Assembly: GCF_004745635.1 (NCBI RefSeq)
Contig: NZ_SRLB01000009.1
Location: 124,001-188,000, forward strand
Length of the DNA: 64,000 nt
Direction: 5' to 3'
Source: Methylobacterium nonmethylotrophicum
GTDB lineage: Bacteria; Pseudomonadota; Alphaproteobacteria; Rhizobiales; Beijerinckiaceae
The notes beneath the pieces were generated by a model. The model did no database searches, was not told the origin of the DNA, and was given only the letters and a program-made list of their open reading frames with translations. Of this stretch, positions 1-8,531 are shown piece after piece. Every line of letters starts with the position of its first letter. Position 1 is the first letter of the stretch. A program made the translations under genes and the position numbers.

Positions 1-268
<268 letters not shown>

Positions 269-408
269 GGGATGTCCGAAGCAAACAAAGCCCGGCACGC
301 CGCGGGCCGCCAGAATGGCAGCCGGACGCATCGAGCCAGGGGAAAACTGTTGCGTCGCAATATAAGGTGTGGCGCCCGATCGCAAGAGGGCGGCCCGCCC
401 CGGTCGCG

Positions 409-1773
409 TCACTCCGCCGCGGCGGAGAGCGGATCCGGTCCGCGCTCGATGCCTTGCGCCTGCCGCTCCTGCAGGGTCGCCCGGCGCTCGGCGATGGCGC
501 GCCGCGCCTGGTCGAGGCCGAGGGTGAAGGCCGCCACGCCGGCATTGTCGATGGCGCCGGCGCCAGCCCGGGCGAGCGCCGCGGCCAGGATCTCGTCGGC
601 CTGCCGGTCGAGATCCGTGAGCTCAAGTTCGTCCTCGACGTCGCGGCTCGCCCGCACGATGGCCAGCAGCTGGCGCAGGAGCGCCATGTCCCGGGCCCGC
701 GACCGGTTGGCGGCCCGCGACACCAGGGTGGCGGCGGCCGAGCCCAGGATCGAGACGCACATCACGATCAGGTAGAACCAGTCCCCGTAGCGGTCGAAGA
801 AGCTCTCGACCTCGCCCTCGTAATAGGCCTGCGCGCCGGTATGGACCGGAAGCGAGGCGCTCTTCGAGGTGTCGGGCGCCTCGATCTGATTGGCGAGCGG
901 CACCTCGGCGGCAAGGCCCGGCCGGTTGACGAAGAGCAGCCGGGTCAGCTCCGACACCGCCGAGTCTGACAGCTGTGCCTGGGCCACCAGCCGGTGGCTG
1001 ACCCCGACGGTGGTGATCGGCTCGACCGGCCGCGGCGGCGTGCCGCCGAAGGTGCCGCGGGCGATCTCGATGCTCTCCAGCGCCGGCCAGCGCCGGGCCA
1101 GCACCGCCGCCTCGCCGATCGGGATGAAAGTCGGCGTGCCGCCAGCCGAGTTTCCGTCTCCCGGGTTTCCGTCTCCCTTGGCGATGCTCGCCACCACCTC
1201 GCCCGCGGTGCGGCCGGTCGGCGGGCTCACCACCATCACGGCGTCGACCCGGTGTCCGCGCAGGGCCTCCCCGGCCTCCTGCCCGTCGCCGAGGGGCACG
1301 ATCGTGACGGCGCCCGCCGGCACATCGTAATGCTCCAGGATGTTGCCGAGGAGCCGGGTGTTGCCGGCCGAGTTGCGCACGATCCCGATCCGTCGCCCGC
1401 GCAGGTCCGGCACGGCGGCGAGGCCCGGATCGGCCGCCAGCAGCAGCACCGCGTTGCGGTGCAGGATCGCCACGGTCTGGGTGCTCGCCGGGATGCCGAC
1501 ATCCGAGCGCACCACCGCGAGGTCGACCTTGCCCTGCTCGGCCAGGCTCGCGCTCTCGGCGACGCCGCCCGTCACGACCAGGCGCAGGCGCACGTCCTCG
1601 TGGGTGCGGGCGAGCGACTGGGCGACCGCCGCGACGAGGCGCGCATCCTCGCTCCCCGCCGGCCCGACCGCGACGCGCAGGGTGGTCGGCTGCCCGAGCC
1701 ACTGGTAGGCGAGCAGGCCCGTCGCCACGAGGGCGAGAATGGCCGCGAGGACGATGGGAACGTGGCGCCGCAT
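409..1773 (-). CDS. Membrane-anchored TAXI-family solute-binding protein
   Basis: 454 residues. Residues 5-25 form a signal anchor. Residues 30-325 carry the TAXI-type TRAP solute-binding fold, with recognisable stretches such as [40 protein letters not shown] and VDAVMVV. A second hydrophobic helix at about 332-351 is followed by a charged cytoplasmic tail of about 100 residues. TAXI proteins normally deliver a carboxylate to a fused DctQM permease, but no permease gene lies beside this one. A short in-frame duplication, [10 protein letters not shown], comes from a 15-bp tandem repeat near 1150-1180. The gene appears monocistronic. Family assignment is good; substrate is unknown, and a sensory or scaffold role is possible given the double anchor. 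Confidence 0.82.
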   Translation of the reverse strand: MRRHVPIVLAAILALVATGLLAYQWLGQPTTLRVAVGPAGSEDARLVAAVAQSLARTHEDVRLRLVVTGGVAESASLAEQGKVDLAVVRSDVGIPASTQTVAILHRNAVLLLAADPGLAAVPDLRGRRIGIVRNSAGNTRLLGNILEHYDVPAGAVTIVPLGDGQEAGEALRGHRVDAVMVVSPPTGRTAGEVVASIAKGDGNPGDGNSAGGTPTFIPIGEAAVLARRWPALESIEIARGTFGGTPPRPVEPITTVGVSHRLVAQAQLSDSAVSELTRLLFVNRPGLAAEVPLANQIEAPDTSKSASLPVHTGAQAYYEGEVESFFDRYGDWFYLIVMCVSILGSAAATLVSRAANRSRARDMALLRQLLAIVRASRDVEDELELTDLDRQADEILAAALARAGAGAIDNAGVAAFTLGLDQARRAIAERRATLQERQAQGIERGPDPLSAAAE

Positions 1774-2426
1774 GGGCCTTCACCATGGGCCCCGGCCCCG
1801 GGTTCGGCAATTCGGCCGATTGGCGCGGGGATCGTGCGGCCCCGGCGGGGCGGGCCGGGAGAGAAGGGCAGGCCCGGCTGTGGACGGTCGGGGACCGGTT
1901 CGCGGTTCCGGGAGGTCGACGCGCCCGTCGCAGGCGCGCGCCGGGCGTCCGATCGAGGCCGGCCTCCGGATCGTGGAGCGATCGGCCTGGAGCCGCATGA
2001 CGCCCGGGTTCGCCCGCAGAGCGCCCGGCCGGGAGCGCGTTGACTTGCCGACGCAGCGATAGTCGGCCGCTGATCGGCGGCAAGCCTGACAATTGTCCAG
2101 GTTCTTGTATCAGAATAGCGCTGCTTGGATGCGAAGATTGAAAATCATGCGTCGGCATGTTTTCCACGATGCCCGACAGGGGAATGCTTTCTTGAATGCT
2201 GCGCTGCCTGGCAATGCACGTGCGATCTGATGGGATGCGAATTTTTCCCCAGACAAGCCGCGTTTCCGAATGGGGTTCCGAGGCATTACGTAGTCATATC
2301 GGCAGTTTCGAACATCTACAGGACGATCGGATTCCCGTAAGACTGTCCCTGGGGAAGGCCGGACGCGCCGCGCCCTCCCGTGTTCGACCTTGTCCAGATT
2401 GATACGGCCGGCAGAAGGAGCATCCT
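1774..2426. other. Intergenic region with an AT-richer segment
   Basis: No convincing gene. The half next to the TAXI gene is ordinary GC-rich sequence. About 2085-2345 is clearly lower in GC than the surroundings, and its short open frames have no family signature, poor codon bias and frequent Cys. It may hold the promoter of the small membrane protein gene at 2427 or be a remnant of acquired DNA. Confidence 0.4.
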
Positions 2427-2741
2427 GTGAGCATCGAGAGCGCGTTTCCGGTCCGGGAGACCGTCACGAAAATAGCCGCGCTGTCATACGTCGTTGTCCG
2501 CGCGACGTTCCTGCTCGTGAGCGGCAGTCAGGCGTCGGACACGATACTTCGTCTGATATTCATGCTGATCGTGGAGATGCCGATATTCGTGATACTTGTC
2601 GCGATCGTGATCAACGTCATCGTCTTGAATAGCCTGGTTCCGGCAATCAAGGCGCGCCTCGTCGCGAGGAAGGAACGGCGCAAGCAGGCAGGCGATCGGG
2701 TCGGCATGCGACCCACTGTCGCCCGCGCCAGTCTGCTCTGA
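2427..2741 (+). CDS. Small membrane protein, unknown function
   Basis: 104 residues from a GTG start at 2427, preceded by a good ribosome binding site AGAAGGAG at 2413-2420. Two hydrophobic segments are visible, about residues 17-33 and a stronger one at about 41-72 rich in Ile/Val (IVEMPIFVILVAIVINVIV). A basic tail follows (KARLVARKERRKQ). No family was recognised. The strong SD and the membrane segments support a real gene. It stands alone between an AT-richer intergenic stretch and a decarboxylase gene. Confidence 0.5.
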   Translation: MSIESAFPVRETVTKIAALSYVVVRATFLLVSGSQASDTILRLIFMLIVEMPIFVILVAIVINVIVLNSLVPAIKARLVARKERRKQAGDRVGMRPTVARASLL

Positions 2742-2804
2742 CCATCGTACCGTCGGGACGGCACGACGGTCCTGGCCGTCACCCGCCCGGTGCAGGGCCC
2801 CACC

Positions 2805-2848
2805 TCCACTCTCGGGTCGTCCACTCTCGGATCGTCCATCCTCGGACC
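2805..2848. repeat. 15-bp tandem repeat, three imperfect copies
   Basis: Units TCCACTCTCGGGTCG (2805-2819), TCCACTCTCGGATCG (2820-2834) and a degenerate third (2835-2848). The repeat lies upstream of the decarboxylase. It would add a low-complexity N-terminus if an earlier start were used, which argues for the later start at 2973. Confidence 0.75.
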
Positions 2849-2972
2849 TCCGGTCGCGCGACCTCCCGGGCCTCCGCGCGCAAGGCTGCGGGCGGGGAGG
2901 CGTGCCTCGCGAAACCTGCTAAACACCCGGCCGGGAACCGGAAGGCCGGGCCGGCGGGAGGATCGCGTGGGC

Positions 2973-4409
2973 ATGGACGACGAGACGTTTCGGGCCTGGG
3001 CGCATCGGGCCGCCGATTGGTCGGTGGATTACCTCGCGGGCGTCGGCGAGCGGCCGGTGCGGGCGCAGGTGGCGCCGGGCGAGATCTTTCGCCAGCTGCC
3101 CGCCGCCCCCCCGGCCGAGGGCGAGCCGATGGACCGGATCTTTTCCGACCTCGACCGGGTGGTGATGCCTGGCATGACCCACTGGCAGCACCCGCGCTTC
3201 TTCGCCTACTTCCCCGCCAATGCGAGCCCGCCCTCGCTCGTGGCGGAGTTCGTCACCGCGGCGCTCGCCGCGCAGTGCATGCTCTGGCAGACCTCGCCGG
3301 CCGCGACCGAGCTCGAGACCCGGGTGATGGACTGGCTGCGCCAGATGATCGGCCTGCCGGACGGTTTCTCGGGCGTGATCCAGGATTCGGCCTCCGGCGC
3401 GACGCTCGCGGCGCTCCTCACCGCGCGGGAGCGGGCCCTCGGCTTTTCCGGCAACCAGAAGGGCCTCGCCGGCGGGCCGGTCTTGCGGGTCTACGCCTCG
3501 GCGCAGGTCCATTCCTCCGTCGACAAGGCGGTGCGCATCGCCGGCTACGGCGACGCCAACCTGGTGCGGATCCCGGTCTCGGGCCCGCTCCACGGCATGG
3601 ACGCGGACGCCCTCGACGCGGCGATCCGGGCCGACCGCGAGGCGGGCCTGGTTCCGGCCGCGATCGTCGCCTGCCTCGGCGGCACCAGCATCGGCGCCTG
3701 CGATCCGATCGAGGCCGTCGCCGCGGTGGCGCGCCGGCATGGGGTCTTCCTCCACGTCGACGCCGCCTGGGCCGGCAGCGCGATGATCTGCCCCGAGTTC
3801 CGCGACCTGATGCGGGGCGCCGAAGCCGCCGACAGCCTGGTGTTCAACCCGCACAAGTGGCTGTTCACCCATTTCGACTGCTCGGCCCAATTCGTCCGCG
3901 ACCCGAAGGCGCTGACGGACACGCTGGGCATCCGCCCGCCCTTCCTGCGCACGCTGGGCCAGGACGGCTTCGTCGACTACAACGAGTGGTCGATCCCGCT
4001 GGGGCGCCGCTTCCGGGCGCTGAAGCTGTGGTTCGTGATCCGCTCCTACGGCGTCGAGGCGCTGCAGGGCATGATCCGCGACCATGTCGCCTGGGCGCGG
4101 GAACTCGCCGGGATCATCGCGGCCGATCCCGATTTCGAGCTGACCACCGCGCCGATCCTGTCCCTGTTCACTTTCCGTTACGCGCCGGCCGGTGCAGGCA
4201 CCGGTGCGGGCACCGACGCCCTCGACGCGCTCAACGCCCGCCTCCTCGAGCGGATCAACGACGACGGCCGCACCTACCTGACCCAGACCCGCCACGACGG
4301 CCGCTTCGTGATCCGCTTCCAGGTCGGCCAGACTGCGACGACCCGGGAGGATGTGATGATCGCCTGGGCCGCGGTGCGGGAGATCGCGGCGGGGTTGCGC
4401 GCGGGGTGA
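2973..4409 (+). CDS. PLP-dependent group II decarboxylase (aromatic-L-amino-acid decarboxylase family)
   Basis: 478 residues from ATG 2973; a GTG at 2967 is an alternative, and SD GGGAGGA at 2956-2962 suits either. Group II PLP decarboxylase signatures are present: His180 in AQVHSSVDKA (stacks on the PLP ring), HVDAAWAG with Asp263, and the PLP lysine Lys295 in FNPHKW. The N-terminal MTHWQHPRFFAYFPAN block is typical of the tyrosine/DOPA/tryptophan decarboxylase branch. The reaction would be decarboxylation of an aromatic amino acid to the amine; the exact substrate cannot be read here. A GAGTGAGT insertion from short repeats lies near residue 408. Monocistronic. Confidence 0.9.
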   Translation: MDDETFRAWAHRAADWSVDYLAGVGERPVRAQVAPGEIFRQLPAAPPAEGEPMDRIFSDLDRVVMPGMTHWQHPRFFAYFPANASPPSLVAEFVTAALAAQCMLWQTSPAATELETRVMDWLRQMIGLPDGFSGVIQDSASGATLAALLTARERALGFSGNQKGLAGGPVLRVYASAQVHSSVDKAVRIAGYGDANLVRIPVSGPLHGMDADALDAAIRADREAGLVPAAIVACLGGTSIGACDPIEAVAAVARRHGVFLHVDAAWAGSAMICPEFRDLMRGAEAADSLVFNPHKWLFTHFDCSAQFVRDPKALTDTLGIRPPFLRTLGQDGFVDYNEWSIPLGRRFRALKLWFVIRSYGVEALQGMIRDHVAWARELAGIIAADPDFELTTAPILSLFTFRYAPAGAGTGAGTDALDALNARLLERINDDGRTYLTQTRHDGRFVIRFQVGQTATTREDVMIAWAAVREIAAGLRAG

Positions 4410-4578
4410 GCGGCCCGACCTGGAGCGGGGCGATGCTCTTCGGATGCCGTGAAGGCTCCGGATCGCGACGTGACTGGTTGTGTGCGACCAATCTCGCCAG
4501 CGTAGCGGGGTCTGGCAATTTTCCTTGCCAAGCGCGACTCGATCAATCGCTGGCGCACGATGCGACATTCGATAGAAT

Positions 4579-4606
4579 GGTAGACGTATCGTCATCAAGG
4601 TAGACG
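4579..4606 (+). promoter_or_regulatory. Direct repeats upstream of vapBC, candidate autoregulatory operator
   Basis: Two identical GGTAGACG octamers at 4579-4586 and 4599-4606, spaced exactly 20 bp (two helical turns), end 13 bp before the antitoxin ATG. A possible -10 box TAGAAT lies at 4573-4578. VapB antitoxins usually bind repeats in this position; the operator role is inferred. Confidence 0.45.
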
Positions 4607-4619
4607 CGCGGACGCATTG

Positions 4620-4868
4620 ATGAGCCTCAACATCAAAGATCCGGAAGCCCATCGGCTCGCCCAGGCCATCGCCCAGGCCACCGGCGAGACCATGACCCGC
4701 GCCGTCACCGAAGCTCTGCGCGACCGCCTGATGCGCATCGAGCGCCGCCGGGCGCGCGCCAGCGTCGACGAACTGCTCGCCATCGCCGACCGCGCCGCCG
4801 CCCACGTGAAGCCGCCCTACGCCGCGCACGCCGAGCTGCTCTATGACGACAGCGGCCTGCCGAAATGA
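4620..4868 (+). CDS. vapB: VapB-type antitoxin
   Basis: 82 residues from the ATG at 4620 (a TTG lies just before it). The protein starts MSLNIKDPEAHRLAQ, the ribbon-helix-helix-like N-terminus of the Rv0623/PSK family of antitoxins, followed by ATGETMTRAVTEALRDRL. The C-terminal part (AAHVKPPYAAHAELLYDDS) is the usual toxin-wrapping tail. The stop overlaps the toxin ATG by 4 bp, so the two are translationally coupled. It neutralises the PIN toxin and probably represses the promoter through the direct repeats upstream. Confidence 0.88.
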   Translation: MSLNIKDPEAHRLAQAIAQATGETMTRAVTEALRDRLMRIERRRARASVDELLAIADRAAAHVKPPYAAHAELLYDDSGLPK

Positions 4869-5251
4869 TCCTCGACACCTCGGCCCTCGTCGCCATCCTC
4901 TACCGTGAGCCGGAGGCAGAAGCCTTCGTTCGCCGCATCCACGCGGCCGAGACCTGCCGCATGAGCGTGGCCACCTGGGTCGAACTCGCTCTCGTGGTCG
5001 AGAGCCAGCTCGGTCCGGACGGCATGCGCCAAGCCGAGGCCTTCCTGAACCGCGCCGGCATCGTCATCGAGCCCCTCACCCTTGAGCACGGCGAGCTGGC
5101 GCGTCAGGGATTTCTCGATTTCGGCAAGGGCCGCCACCGCGCCGGCCTGAACTACGGCGACTGCTTCGCCTACGCGCTGGCCAAGGCCACCGGCGAGCCG
5201 CTGCTGTTCAAGGGCAACGACTTCACCCAAACCGACATCCCGGCGGCGTGA
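4865..5251 (+). CDS. vapC: VapC PIN-domain ribonuclease toxin
   Basis: 128 residues covering a complete PIN domain. The acidic metal-binding residues are present: Asp4 in MILDTSALVA, Glu40 in TWVELA, Asp99 in NYGDCFAYALA and Asp119 in GNDFTQTD. Length and motif order match VapC toxins that cleave tRNA or rRNA. It overlaps vapB by 4 bp. No feature suggests inactivation. Confidence 0.93.
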   Translation: MILDTSALVAILYREPEAEAFVRRIHAAETCRMSVATWVELALVVESQLGPDGMRQAEAFLNRAGIVIEPLTLEHGELARQGFLDFGKGRHRAGLNYGDCFAYALAKATGEPLLFKGNDFTQTDIPAA

Positions 5252-5448
5252 CGTCCGGCGCTTCACCCGGCGTCCCGCTCGCAATGAACCCGCGGCCACC
5301 AAACAGTATTCGGGCCAGCCAGCCTCGCTGTCGCAACCTGTGCACCCTGCATGTTCGCATGGCGAGCAACTTGGCCCTGATGAATCTGTTGGATAATCGC
5401 GCGTAAATTTTTAAATTAGCAAGCAAAATGATGTGAAAGCTTCCTGAT

Positions 5449-5970
5449 ATGGACATGGACAATGACTCAAGTATCAATTCTATACAATCCACGCTGCGCG
5501 AGCGAATAATTGAGCATGTTTTTATTGGCGATGCCCTGCGCCGACTTTGGCAACACAGGGTGTTTGACGTCGAAGTGCTGCGTTCTGAATTCGACGCTGG
5601 AGGATACGATTTGGTGATGGCGCGTGGAAAAATCGTACGACATATTCAATTTAAAACAACGAAGTATGATGGTAAGACAAGAGAAGCAAATATCAATCTA
5701 AATCTATTGGCGAAACCAAGCGGCTGTGTCATTTGGATGATCGTCAATGATGATTTATCATTTCATTCATTTTATTATTTTGGAGGTAGGCCGGGTGAGC
5801 CATTGCCTGATATCACGGGCTTCAAGATTGCTAGTCACACCAAAGGGAATGCTCAGGGAACGAAGACAGAACGACCTAATCATCGTGTTGTGCCACGCAG
5901 ATACTATGAAAAATTGAATTCTCTCGATGAGGTGCTTGAGCGTTTGTTTGGAGACATTCCTAATTGTTAA
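5449..5970 (+). CDS. AT-rich orphan protein with PD-(D/E)xK nuclease-like motif
   Basis: 173 residues; the gene is far more AT-rich than everything around it, which points to recent transfer. No named family is claimed. Residues 42-69 resemble a restriction-endonuclease-fold active site: Glu42/Glu47, then GGYDLV with Asp54, then HIQFKTT with Gln67-x-Lys69, a D-x12-Q-x-K arrangement. A second block, KGNAQGTKTERPNHRVVP, looks conserved in type. The SD before ATG 5449 is weak. The stop TAA (5968-5970) overlaps the stop of the convergent livF. Nuclease activity is an inference from the motif only. Confidence 0.6.
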   Translation: MDMDNDSSINSIQSTLRERIIEHVFIGDALRRLWQHRVFDVEVLRSEFDAGGYDLVMARGKIVRHIQFKTTKYDGKTREANINLNLLAKPSGCVIWMIVNDDLSFHSFYYFGGRPGEPLPDITGFKIASHTKGNAQGTKTERPNHRVVPRRYYEKLNSLDEVLERLFGDIPNC

Positions 5971-6710
5971 ACCGCGCAGTAGCGCGCCTGGATCTCGGGA
6001 TCCGCCCGCAGCTCGGCGGCCGGGGCGTGGTAGACGACCGCGCCGCCGTCCACGATGTAGACGCGGTCGGAGACCTCGAGCGCGAGTTCCACGTTCTGCT
6101 CGACGAGCAGGATCGTGGTGCCGGCCTGCTTCATCGCGACGAACTGCGCGAACATCTCCTCGACGAGGATCGGCATGATCCCCTCGGAGGGCTCGTCGAG
6201 CAGCACCATCACGGGCTCGGCCATCAGCGCGCGGGCGATGGCGAGCATCTGCTGCTCGCCGCCCGACATCGTGATCGCCTCCTGGCGCAGGCGCTGCTTG
6301 AGCCGCGGGAAGGTCTCGGCGATCGCCTCGATCCGCCGCGCCTCGTCCCGGCGCGACGCCCGCTCGCCGCGCGCGGCCAGGATGCCGAGGCGCAGGTTCT
6401 CCTCGACGGTGAGGCCCGGCACGATGCGCCGCTCCTCCGGCACGTAGGCCAGCCCGCGGTGGAAGCGCTCGTGGGGCGGCCGGTCGAGGATGTCGGCGCC
6501 CGCGAAGGTGACGCGGCCCTGGCGCCGCGGCACGAGGCCCATGATCGCCTTCAGGGTCGTCGTCTTGCCGGCGCCGTTGCGGCCCACCAGGGTGACGATC
6601 TCGCCCGGGCAGACCTCCAGCGAGAGGCCCTGCAGGATGTGGGAATGGCCGTACCACGCCCGGAGGTTCTCGACCGCGAGGAGCGGCGCGGCTTGTGGCG
6701 CGGCGCTCAT
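5967..6710 (-). CDS. livF: Branched-chain-type ABC transporter ATPase, LivF family
   Basis: 247 residues from ATG 6710. Complete ABC ATPase: Walker A GRNGAGKTT, signature MSGGEQQMLAIARALM, Walker B MVLLDEPSEG, H-loop replaced by the LivF-typical VEQNVE. The start overlaps the livG stop by 4 bp. With LivG it forms the nucleotide-binding heterodimer driving import by LivHM. It is the last gene of a run starting with a molybdenum hydroxylase. An upstream in-frame extension to 6818 overlaps livG and is rejected. Confidence 0.92.
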   Translation of the reverse strand: MSAAPQAAPLLAVENLRAWYGHSHILQGLSLEVCPGEIVTLVGRNGAGKTTTLKAIMGLVPRRQGRVTFAGADILDRPPHERFHRGLAYVPEERRIVPGLTVEENLRLGILAARGERASRRDEARRIEAIAETFPRLKQRLRQEAITMSGGEQQMLAIARALMAEPVMVLLDEPSEGIMPILVEEMFAQFVAMKQAGTTILLVEQNVELALEVSDRVYIVDGGAVVYHAPAAELRADPEIQARYCAV

Positions 6711-7483
6711 GCCCGGGTGCCCAGGTAGACGCGGCGCACCTCGGGATGGGCGCGGATGTCGTCGGGGCTGCCCTCGGCGAGGAGCTCGCCCTGGTGCAGG
6801 ACGACGAGGCGGCGGCACAGGCCCATGACGAGCTTCATCTTGTGCTCGACCAGGATGAGCGTGCGCGTCTCGGCGAGGCGCTGCACGAGATCCATCATGT
6901 CGCGGGTCTCCTCCGGGCTCATCCCGGCGGTCGGCTCGTCGAGGAGCAGCAGGGTCGGCTCGGCGGCGAGCGCCACCGCGATCTCGAGGGCGCGCTGCTC
7001 GCCATGCGCCAGCTCGCGGGCCAGCCGGTCCATCCGGTCGCCGAGCCCGACCTCGGCGAGGAGCGCCTCCGCCCGCTCGGTGAGCTCCGGGTAGGCGGCG
7101 CGGTCGCGGAAGAAGGCGAAGCGGACCCGGCGCGCCTGGGCCGCCACCCGCACGTTCTCGCGCACGCTGAGGTGCGGGAAGAGGTTGGTGATCTGGAACG
7201 ACTTGGCGATGCCCATGCGGGCGAAATGGTGCGGCGGCCGGCCGGTGATGTCCTGCCCGCGAAACAGCACCCGCCCCTCGCTCGGCGGGAAGGCGCCCGA
7301 GATGAGGTTGAAGAAGGTCGACTTGCCGGCCCCGTTCGGGCCGATGATCGCGGTGATGCCGCCCTCGGAGAAGTCGACCGTGACGCCCGACAGGGCGCGG
7401 AAATGCCCGAAGCGCTTGCCGAGCCCCTGCGCGGCGAGGATCGGAGGCGCGGCGGGCACCGCCAGGGGGGCCGCGCTCACCAT
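6707..7483 (-). CDS. livG: Branched-chain-type ABC transporter ATPase, LivG family
   Basis: 258 residues from ATG 7483 (a GTG one codon later is possible). Walker A GPNGAGKST, the LivG-typical block RMGIAKSFQITNLFPHLSVREN, a slightly unusual signature LAHGEQRALEIAVAL (LAHGEQ in place of LSHGEQ) and Walker B LLLLDEPTAGMSPEE. The LivG-like C-terminus (IRAHPEVRRVYLG) is intact. It overlaps livM by 7 bp upstream and livF by 4 bp downstream. Confidence 0.92.
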   Translation of the reverse strand: MVSAAPLAVPAAPPILAAQGLGKRFGHFRALSGVTVDFSEGGITAIIGPNGAGKSTFFNLISGAFPPSEGRVLFRGQDITGRPPHHFARMGIAKSFQITNLFPHLSVRENVRVAAQARRVRFAFFRDRAAYPELTERAEALLAEVGLGDRMDRLARELAHGEQRALEIAVALAAEPTLLLLDEPTAGMSPEETRDMMDLVQRLAETRTLILVEHKMKLVMGLCRRLVVLHQGELLAEGSPDDIRAHPEVRRVYLGTRA

Positions 7484-8502
7484 CCGGCCCGCCTCAGGCG
7501 CGCCAGCACCTCGCCCCAGATGCCGAGCGGCAGGAACAGCACGAAGGCGATGAAGATGGCGCCGACGAAGAGCTGCCAGTGGCTCGTCAGCGTCGCCAGC
7601 CCGTCCTGCAGCAGCGCGAAGGTCGCCGCCCCCACGAAGGGACCGAAGAACGTCCCCATGCCGCCGAGGAGCGCCATCATCACCGCCTGGCCGGAGGTGG
7701 AATAATGCATGGTCTCGATCGGGACGATCGACAGGTGGATCGCCTGGAGCGCGCCGGCGAGGCCGCACAGGGCGCCCGAGAGCACGAAGGCGACAAGCTT
7801 CATGCGGCGCACGTCGTAGCCGCAGGCCTGGGCCCGGCTCTCGTTCTCGCGGATCGCCTCGAGGGCGGCGCCGAAGGGCGACGACAGGAGCCGCGAGAAG
7901 AGCCAGACGGCGAGCCCGACCACTGCGAGCACGGCGTAGTACTTCACGATCGGGTCGAGGAGGCTGAGGCGCAAGCCCGGCAGGGTCAGGCTCGGCACGT
8001 TGATGCCGCGCAGGCCGTTCTCGCCGCCGGTGAACGATTCGGCCTGGTAGAACCCGTAATAGACGCACATCGACAGCGCGAGCGTCGTCATCGCGAAGTA
8101 GATGCCGCGGGTGCGGATGGCGAGCACGCCCATCGCGGCGGCGATCAGGGTGGCGAGCAGCGTGCCGGCGACGAGGGCCAGGACCGGGTGCAGCCCGTAG
8201 CGGACGATCGCGATGCCGCAGCCATAGGCGCCGCCGCCCAGGAAGGCGGCGTGGCCGAAGGACAGGAGCCCGGTATAGCCGAACAGCAGGTTGAACCCGA
8301 GGGCGTAGAGCCCGAGCACCAGGATGGTGACGGCGAGCGCCTGGTAGGGTGCGATCCAGGGCAGGATGAGGAGGAAGGCGAGCGTCAGCGCGACGCGGTG
8401 GCGCCCGGCACGCCGCAGCCAGCGCCCGGTCCGGCCCGAGCCCGGGCGGGCCGCCGGGACGCCGTCCTCCGCGGCGGCGATGCGCGTGAGCGGTGCGCTC
8501 AT
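7477..8502 (-). CDS. livM: Branched-chain-type ABC transporter permease, LivM family
   Basis: 341 residues from ATG 8502, preceded by SD GAGAGGAG. A polytopic membrane protein with the LivM core: LGFNLLFGYTGLLSFGHAAF near residue 75, the EAA-like loop GAALEAIRENESRAQACGYD and the late LAGALQAI and GGMGTFFGP segments. The upstream sequence is one copy of an exact 17-bp tandem duplication that also contains the livH stop, so the usual ATGA overlap has been pulled apart here. Partner of LivH. Confidence 0.92.
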   Translation of the reverse strand: MSAPLTRIAAAEDGVPAARPGSGRTGRWLRRAGRHRVALTLAFLLILPWIAPYQALAVTILVLGLYALGFNLLFGYTGLLSFGHAAFLGGGAYGCGIAIVRYGLHPVLALVAGTLLATLIAAAMGVLAIRTRGIYFAMTTLALSMCVYYGFYQAESFTGGENGLRGINVPSLTLPGLRLSLLDPIVKYYAVLAVVGLAVWLFSRLLSSPFGAALEAIRENESRAQACGYDVRRMKLVAFVLSGALCGLAGALQAIHLSIVPIETMHYSTSGQAVMMALLGGMGTFFGPFVGAATFALLQDGLATLTSHWQLFVGAIFIAFVLFLPLGIWGEVLARLRRAGW

Positions 8503-8531
8503 CCGAGGGCTCCTCTCATCCGAGGGCTCCT
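8498..8531. repeat. Exact 17-bp tandem duplication at the livH-livM junction
   Basis: CTCATCCGAGGGCTCCT occurs at 8498-8514 and again at 8515-8531 with no mismatch. Each copy carries, on the minus strand, AGGAG, a Leu-Gly codon pair, and an ATGA stop/start overlap. The livH stop lies in the first transcribed copy and the livM start in the second. Confidence 0.9.

Noticed and set aside
623..2167. 514-codon minus-strand frame overlapping the TAXI gene
   Set aside because: Arg/Pro/Gly-rich shadow frame of a GC-rich gene with no domain; the TAXI frame explains the region.
2125..2402. Small plus-strand frames in the AT-richer stretch
   Set aside because: Many Cys, no SD, no homology pattern, and the two frames overlap each other.
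4865..5251. vapBC as part of a larger defence island with livFGMHK
   Set aside because: The ABC genes belong to a metabolic operon on the other strand, and no other defence gene was seen.
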